Shown piece by piece: positions 6,392 through 10,685 of a DNA stretch of 10,685 nt. Positions within the stretch are counted from its first letter, which is position 1; the number at the start of each line of letters is the position of its first letter. The translations under genes were made by a program, and so were the position numbers. Under the pieces are notes generated by a model. The model did not search any database, had not been told where the DNA came from, and worked only from the letters and a program-made list of their open reading frames with translations. Source of the DNA: Methylococcaceae bacterium (GTDB lineage: Bacteria; Pseudomonadota; Gammaproteobacteria; Methylococcales; Methylococcaceae); assembly GCA_028678445.1 (NCBI GenBank), contig JAJRDJ010000317.1, forward strand, positions 1 through 10,685. The letters run 5' to 3'.

Positions 6392-7111
6392 ATGACCACA
6401 CTCACGCGCACTATCGATTATCTCCATGCCAACACCCGCTGCGTGGGGTTTCTGGCTTATGACGACGCCCTCCCAGGCCCGTTGCCTGGCGTGCTCATTG
6501 CTCATACTTGGGCAGGACGGGACGAGTTTGTCGAGAACAAGGCGAGAAGGCTTGCCGAACGGGGGTACGCCGCCTTCGCGCTGGATATGTATGGCGAGGG
6601 CAAGGTGGGCAGCGGCGCCGAGGAAAACGCGCAACTGATGGGTGCGCTGATGAGTGACCGGAGGCACTTGCAGGACCGCATCAACGCGGCACTCGATGCC
6701 CTTCGCGAGCTGCCGGAGGTTGACCCAGATCGGATCGCGGCCATAGGCTTCTGCTTTGGCGGACTCTGCGTGCTCGACCTCGCTCGAAGCGGTGCGGATC
6801 TCCGGGGGGTGGTTAGCTTTCATGGGCTGTTCACCCCGCCGGAGCCTCCACCCCTGAAGCCGATCACGACCAAAGTACTGGTCCTGCATGGCAACGATGA
6901 TCCGATGGCCACACCAGAGCAGGCGGTAGCGCTGGGCCGGGAGCTGACGGAACAGGGCGCGGATTGGCAGATTCATCTCTATGGCAACACGATGCATGCC
7001 TTCACCAACCCGCGTGCCAATGACCCTGGCTTTGGCACCGTCTACCAGCCGGTGGCGGATCGCCGTTCCTGGCGCGCCCTCATGGACTTTCTGGGTGAAG
7101 TGCTAGAATAA
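6392..7111 (+). CDS. Dienelactone hydrolase family protein
   Basis: A 239-residue alpha/beta hydrolase of the dienelactone hydrolase (carboxymethylenebutenolidase) family, likely cytoplasmic. The nucleophile elbow GFCFGG places the catalytic cysteine at residue 121. The acid is Asp170 (in GNDDPM) and the base is His202 (in MHAFTNP), so the triad is complete. The early block GVLIAHTWAGRDEFVENKARRLAERGYAAFALDMYGEG is typical. True dienelactone hydrolases act in chlorocatechol degradation, but many chromosomal relatives have unknown substrates, and no ring-cleavage genes are nearby, so the substrate is not assigned. ATG 6392 was chosen because AGGAG (6378-6382) sits 9 nt upstream; a GTG at 6365 would add nine residues across that site. 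The gene lies 65 nt after galU and 32 nt before accA. Confidence 0.88.
   Translation: MTTLTRTIDYLHANTRCVGFLAYDDALPGPLPGVLIAHTWAGRDEFVENKARRLAERGYAAFALDMYGEGKVGSGAEENAQLMGALMSDRRHLQDRINAALDALRELPEVDPDRIAAIGFCFGGLCVLDLARSGADLRGVVSFHGLFTPPEPPPLKPITTKVLVLHGNDDPMATPEQAVALGRELTEQGADWQIHLYGNTMHAFTNPRANDPGFGTVYQPVADRRSWRALMDFLGEVLE
7101..7109 (+). promoter_or_regulatory. Candidate extended -10 promoter element for accA
   Basis: TGCTAGAAT fits the extended -10 pattern TGnTATAAT with one mismatch in the hexamer. It overlaps the last codons of the preceding hydrolase gene and would start transcription roughly 25-30 nt before the accA ATG. No good -35 hexamer is present at 16-18 nt, so the call rests on the extended -10 alone. 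Confidence 0.35.
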
Positions 7112-7143
7112 CTATTTATTGCGGCGCCCTGGGGACCTTCAGC

Positions 7144-8109
<966 letters not shown>

Positions 8110-8135
8110 CCCAACGGGAGCCGCCTCTCCGTCCC

Positions 8136-9509
8136 GTGCTTGCCGCCATTCACATTGAGGAAGTTCTCTCCCGGTATCCGTCCTCCCGGGTTTACTGGAT
8201 AGCCTATAGTGGCGGTCTGGATTCCACCGTCCTTTTGCATCTTTGCACCGGGCTGAAAATACCCGGCGTGGACCGCCTCTTCAAGGCCATCCACGTTCAT
8301 CACGGTTTGCATCCTTTGGCCGATACCTGGGTAGCCCATTGCGAAGATGAATGCCGGACACTGGGAATCGAACTACACATACACCATGTCGATGCTCAAC
8401 CCGCCCCCGGTCAGAGTCCCGAGGAAGCCGCTCGTAAGGCACGCTATCGGGCCATCCAACACCAGATCGAACCGGGCGATACCGTGTTGCTGGCCCAGCA
8501 TCAGGATGACCAGGCCGAGACCCTGCTTCTGCAGTTACTCCGGGGTGCGGGGCTGGCAGGGCTGGCGGCCATGCCGGTGCATGCCCCATTGTTGTCGGGA
8601 TATGTGCTCCGACCCCTGCTGTACGTTTCCCGGAGCACGCTACGCGAGTTTGCGAAGACAAAGGGACTCAACTGGGTGGAAGACTCCAGCAATCTGGACC
8701 CGGGTTTCCAGCGCAATTTTTTACGCAATACCATCCTGCCCGAGTTACAGACGCACTGGCCGGGACTCGCCCGCGCGCTGTCGCGAACCGCCAGGCATTG
8801 CGCCGAGGCCGTCGAATTGCTCGATTCCAGCGCGGCGAAACTCCTCAAAGACGCCCGCCGCCCCCCTGACAACGCACTGAACACCAATGTGCTGAGCAAT
8901 CTCGTACCCGGAGAACAAAAACTGTTAATTCGCGCCTGGCTAAAGGACAGTGAGTACCGCATGTCATCGGCGGCGGTGCTGGATCGCATCCTGGAGCACT
9001 GTCTCGGTGCTGGCCCCGACCGCAACCCGATAGTCCGCTGGACGGAAGGCGAGGTGCGACGCTATCGCGAGCATCTATTCCTGCTCCCTCCCCTGCCCCG
9101 CTTCCTGGCCACTACGGAAGTGCGCTGGCCTAAGGAAGAAGAGCGTCTGGTGCTGCCGGGCGGTAACGGTGAATTGATAATGGAGACCGTACCGGAGGGG
9201 GGGATTCCGCTTATCCGCTGGCAGGCATCCATTCGCACCATCCGTTATCGTCAGGGCGGCGAAAAAATCCGCCTGCCCGGCCGGGCCGGCACCCATCAAC
9301 TCAGAAAACTGTTTCAGGAAGCGGGGATTCCCCCCTGGATTCGGGAGCGCATCCCGCTGATCTACCTCGATGACCAACTTGCCGCCGTGGGCGGATACTG
9401 GCTCGCGGCCGATATAGTCACCCCGGCTGGTCAGATGCCTGGACTACTGCCGAGGTGGTGCCCCCCGGCATACATGCTCGCCCCGCTTTGCCAAGCAGCC
9501 CGTCGATGA
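8136..9509 (+). CDS. tilS: tRNA(Ile)-lysidine synthase
   Basis: A 457-residue protein (E. coli TilS 432). It uses ATP to attach lysine to C34 of the tRNA-Ile that reads AUA, an essential change of tRNA identity. The PP-loop SGGLDS is at residues 25-30, followed by HVHHGL and LLAQHQDDQAETLLLQLLRGAGLAGLAAM. WVEDSSN and the RNFLRN block close the catalytic domain. The C-terminal domain is recognised from IRYRQGGEKIRLPGRAGTHQLRKLFQEAGIPPWIRERIPLIY. The only usable start is GTG 8136. Its nearest purine-rich site (GGGAG 8116-8120) is 15 nt away and may be paired in a hairpin, so coupling to accA is likely. Homologues usually end near a tryptophan, here at codon 9456-9458. The following residues, CPPAYMLAPLCQAARR, may be read from the adjoining insertion sequence. 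Confidence 0.93.
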   Translation: MLAAIHIEEVLSRYPSSRVYWIAYSGGLDSTVLLHLCTGLKIPGVDRLFKAIHVHHGLHPLADTWVAHCEDECRTLGIELHIHHVDAQPAPGQSPEEAARKARYRAIQHQIEPGDTVLLAQHQDDQAETLLLQLLRGAGLAGLAAMPVHAPLLSGYVLRPLLYVSRSTLREFAKTKGLNWVEDSSNLDPGFQRNFLRNTILPELQTHWPGLARALSRTARHCAEAVELLDSSAAKLLKDARRPPDNALNTNVLSNLVPGEQKLLIRAWLKDSEYRMSSAAVLDRILEHCLGAGPDRNPIVRWTEGEVRRYREHLFLLPPLPRFLATTEVRWPKEEERLVLPGGNGELIMETVPEGGIPLIRWQASIRTIRYRQGGEKIRLPGRAGTHQLRKLFQEAGIPPWIRERIPLIYLDDQLAAVGGYWLAADIVTPAGQMPGLLPRWCPPAYMLAPLCQAARR

Positions 9510-9734
9510 TGGTGGTGAAGAAGGAGATGGCGGCCATACATCCGGCCTTTTGATACAGCCCGGGGCTGCTGGCCCTGATGGAACGTGCTGGTCGGGTTCT
9601 CAGCAAAGCCGCGCAGTTCACGTGCACTGCCGGGGTCAGGTTGGCCCGATTATGGTTTGACCGGTCTTGCCATCACTTCAGGATTGCCCGAGCAATCGGT
9701 GGCTTGACTGCCTCATCCGCTATGGGTTCTTGCC
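9510..9734 (-). other. Non-coding end of the IS110-family remnant
   Basis: No credible protein is encoded on either strand here. Short open frames on both strands have no recognisable domain. Two small palindromes are visible: GATTGC (9682-9687) pairs with GCAATC (9692-9697) around a 4-nt loop, and CAGCCC (9556-9561) with GGGCTG (9563-9568). In the IS1111 group the segment downstream of the transposase gene is the long non-coding end, which encodes the bridge RNA that guides insertion. This stretch has the right position and size to be its remnant, but I cannot confirm an RNA. Confidence 0.4.
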
Positions 9735-10685
9735 TCATTGCTGCGCTGACTGGCCGGAGTTGGCCGGGACATAGCCGGCCGAAACGCGCGGTAATGCGCC
9801 AGTAGTGCCCACGCGACGCGCGCGTTCTGGTTGGCCAATGCCACGGCCGCCACGAGCTTCTGCCGCCGTCCGACCAGCCGCTTCAACCAGCGGTCGGCAG
9901 GGTCCAGTTAGCCTTTCGCCACCCGGATGGCCGCACGGGCACCGTGGAGCAGCCGCATCCGCAGATAGCCGTCGCCGCGCTGGGTGATCCCGAGGTGCGT
10001 TTGCTTCCCTCCGCTGGAATGCTGGCACGGCACCACGCCGCCAACTGCCGGCCATTCTCGAATGTGTTGGCAGCGCCGATCGATGCCCCCAACGCGCGCG
10101 GTACGGGGGCCAATCCCCGGAATCTCCGCCAGCTTGCAGCTCGCCGTGTTCTCGCGGTGCCAACGCTTTTTCTATATATCCCGTTCGTCCACTTGCCGGT
10201 CCAATGCTTTCAGATGCACGCCCCATCGTTGCAACAACTGGCGCAACGTCCCCGGCAGTTCATGTCCTCCGTCTTCCTGAAGCTCCGGTAAACGCCGGAC
10301 GATGCTGCCGATGCCGAATTCAGCCAACACCCCTCTGACCTGGCTGGCCTGCGCGGTGCGTGCCTTGCCGAAGCCCTGCCGGGCCCGATGCAACACCGCC
10401 TGTTGGTCGCCGCTCTTGAGCGGCACGAAACGCACCGAAGGCCGGCTCAGCGCTTCACTAATCACCCCGGCAGCATGTTGGTTCGTCCGCACGTCAGGTT
10501 TGACGAACTGCGGCGCCATCGGCTTCACCGTGTGCCCCAACTGGTCCCGCTGGCGCGCCCAGTAGGGCGCGCTCCCGCAGGCTTCCGCACAACCCGGCAC
10601 GGCGGCAGATGGCGAACAACGGCAGCCTCTGTGCCCGCTTCAGCGTCCGCTTGAGCACTACCCGGTGCGGCTCTGATCCACGCCA
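9735..10685 (-). pseudogene. IS110-family transposase, degenerate and truncated by the window edge
   Basis: Read on the - strand, fragments of one transposase appear in shifting frames. From the right edge: GVDQSRTG (ends at a stop near 10659), then VVLKRTLKRAQRLPLFA in another frame (about 10611-10662), then a long main-frame segment from about 10600 with ACGSAPYWAR, LGHTVKPMAPQFVKPDV and VLHRARQGFGKARTAQ. That segment meets an in-frame TAG at 10172-10174 and continues as KRWHREN and KLAEIPGIGP. A second frame carries ASIGAANTFENGRQLAAW (about 10000-10090). The main frame then returns with HSSGGKQTHLGITQRGDGYLRMRLLHGARAAIR, a TAA at 9908-9910 and KLVAAVALANQNARVAWALLAHYRAF. A last shift gives YVPANSG and the terminal stop at 9735. 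HSSGG carries the conserved serine region. The N-terminal DEDD start lies beyond the window. Confidence 0.85.

Larger units (their letters stand above)
9460..10685 (-). mobile_element. Decayed IS110-family insertion sequence, right edge cut by the window
   Basis: Everything after the conserved part of tilS reads as an insertion sequence on the - strand. It holds a broken transposase (9735 onward) and a non-coding end of roughly 230-275 nt next to tilS. The transposase resembles, from memory, elements of the ISPpu9 type in the IS1111 group of the IS110 family. These encode a DEDD transposase, usually lack terminal inverted repeats and insert at preferred short targets. The exact left boundary is not visible; about 9460 is a guess based on where tilS similarity stops. 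Because the other end lies outside the window, target duplication or subterminal repeats cannot be checked. The many frameshifts mean the copy cannot encode a working transposase. Confidence 0.75.

Noticed and set aside
9418..9627. 69-codon frame on the - strand overlapping the end of tilS
   Set aside because: It matches no family I know, overlaps tilS and lies in the non-coding end of the IS remnant; treated as chance.

Overview
This window looks like the chromosome of a non-enteric gammaproteobacterium with moderate to high G+C. The left half carries the order aroA-cmk-rpsA-ihfB-lapB, a conserved gammaproteobacterial neighbourhood. The protein sequences (ribosomal S1, IHF-beta, LapB, AccA, TilS) resemble E. 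coli counterparts as I remember them, but the flanking order (comEA-like, cysC, galU, dienelactone hydrolase, accA, tilS) is not that of E. coli. I cannot name the genus from sequence alone.

Layout, all intact genes on the + strand. 1-87 is the end of aroA, overlapping cmk (84-758) by 4 nt. An intrinsic terminator (771-797) and a leader hairpin precede rpsA (849-2519). ihfB (2574-2870, GTG start) follows and ends at a strong terminator (2912-2957). lapB (3090-4295) comes next, without the usual lapA partner. A small exported helix-hairpin-helix protein of the ComEA type (4363-4740) is closed by a terminator at 4762-4785. cysC (4828-5451) and galU (5448-6326) overlap by 4 nt and probably form one translational unit. 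A dienelactone-hydrolase-family enzyme (6392-7111), accA (7144-8109) and tilS (8136-9509) complete the gene set.

From about 9460 to the right edge lies a decayed IS110-family insertion sequence on the - strand. It consists of a non-coding end (about 9460-9734) and a transposase pseudogene (9735 to beyond 10685) with several frameshifts and two in-frame stops. The end of tilS appears to run into this element, so its last 15 or so codons may be insertion-derived.

The genes are mostly core functions: nucleotide and aromatic precursors, translation, nucleoid architecture, LPS control, fatty-acid synthesis and tRNA-Ile lysidine formation. The cysC-galU pair supplies two activated donors, PAPS and UDP-glucose. 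I see no tRNA or rRNA gene, no CRISPR array, no phage gene and no clear new system. The points worth checking are RNA structures in leaders, the unusual pairings and losses, and the IS remnant.
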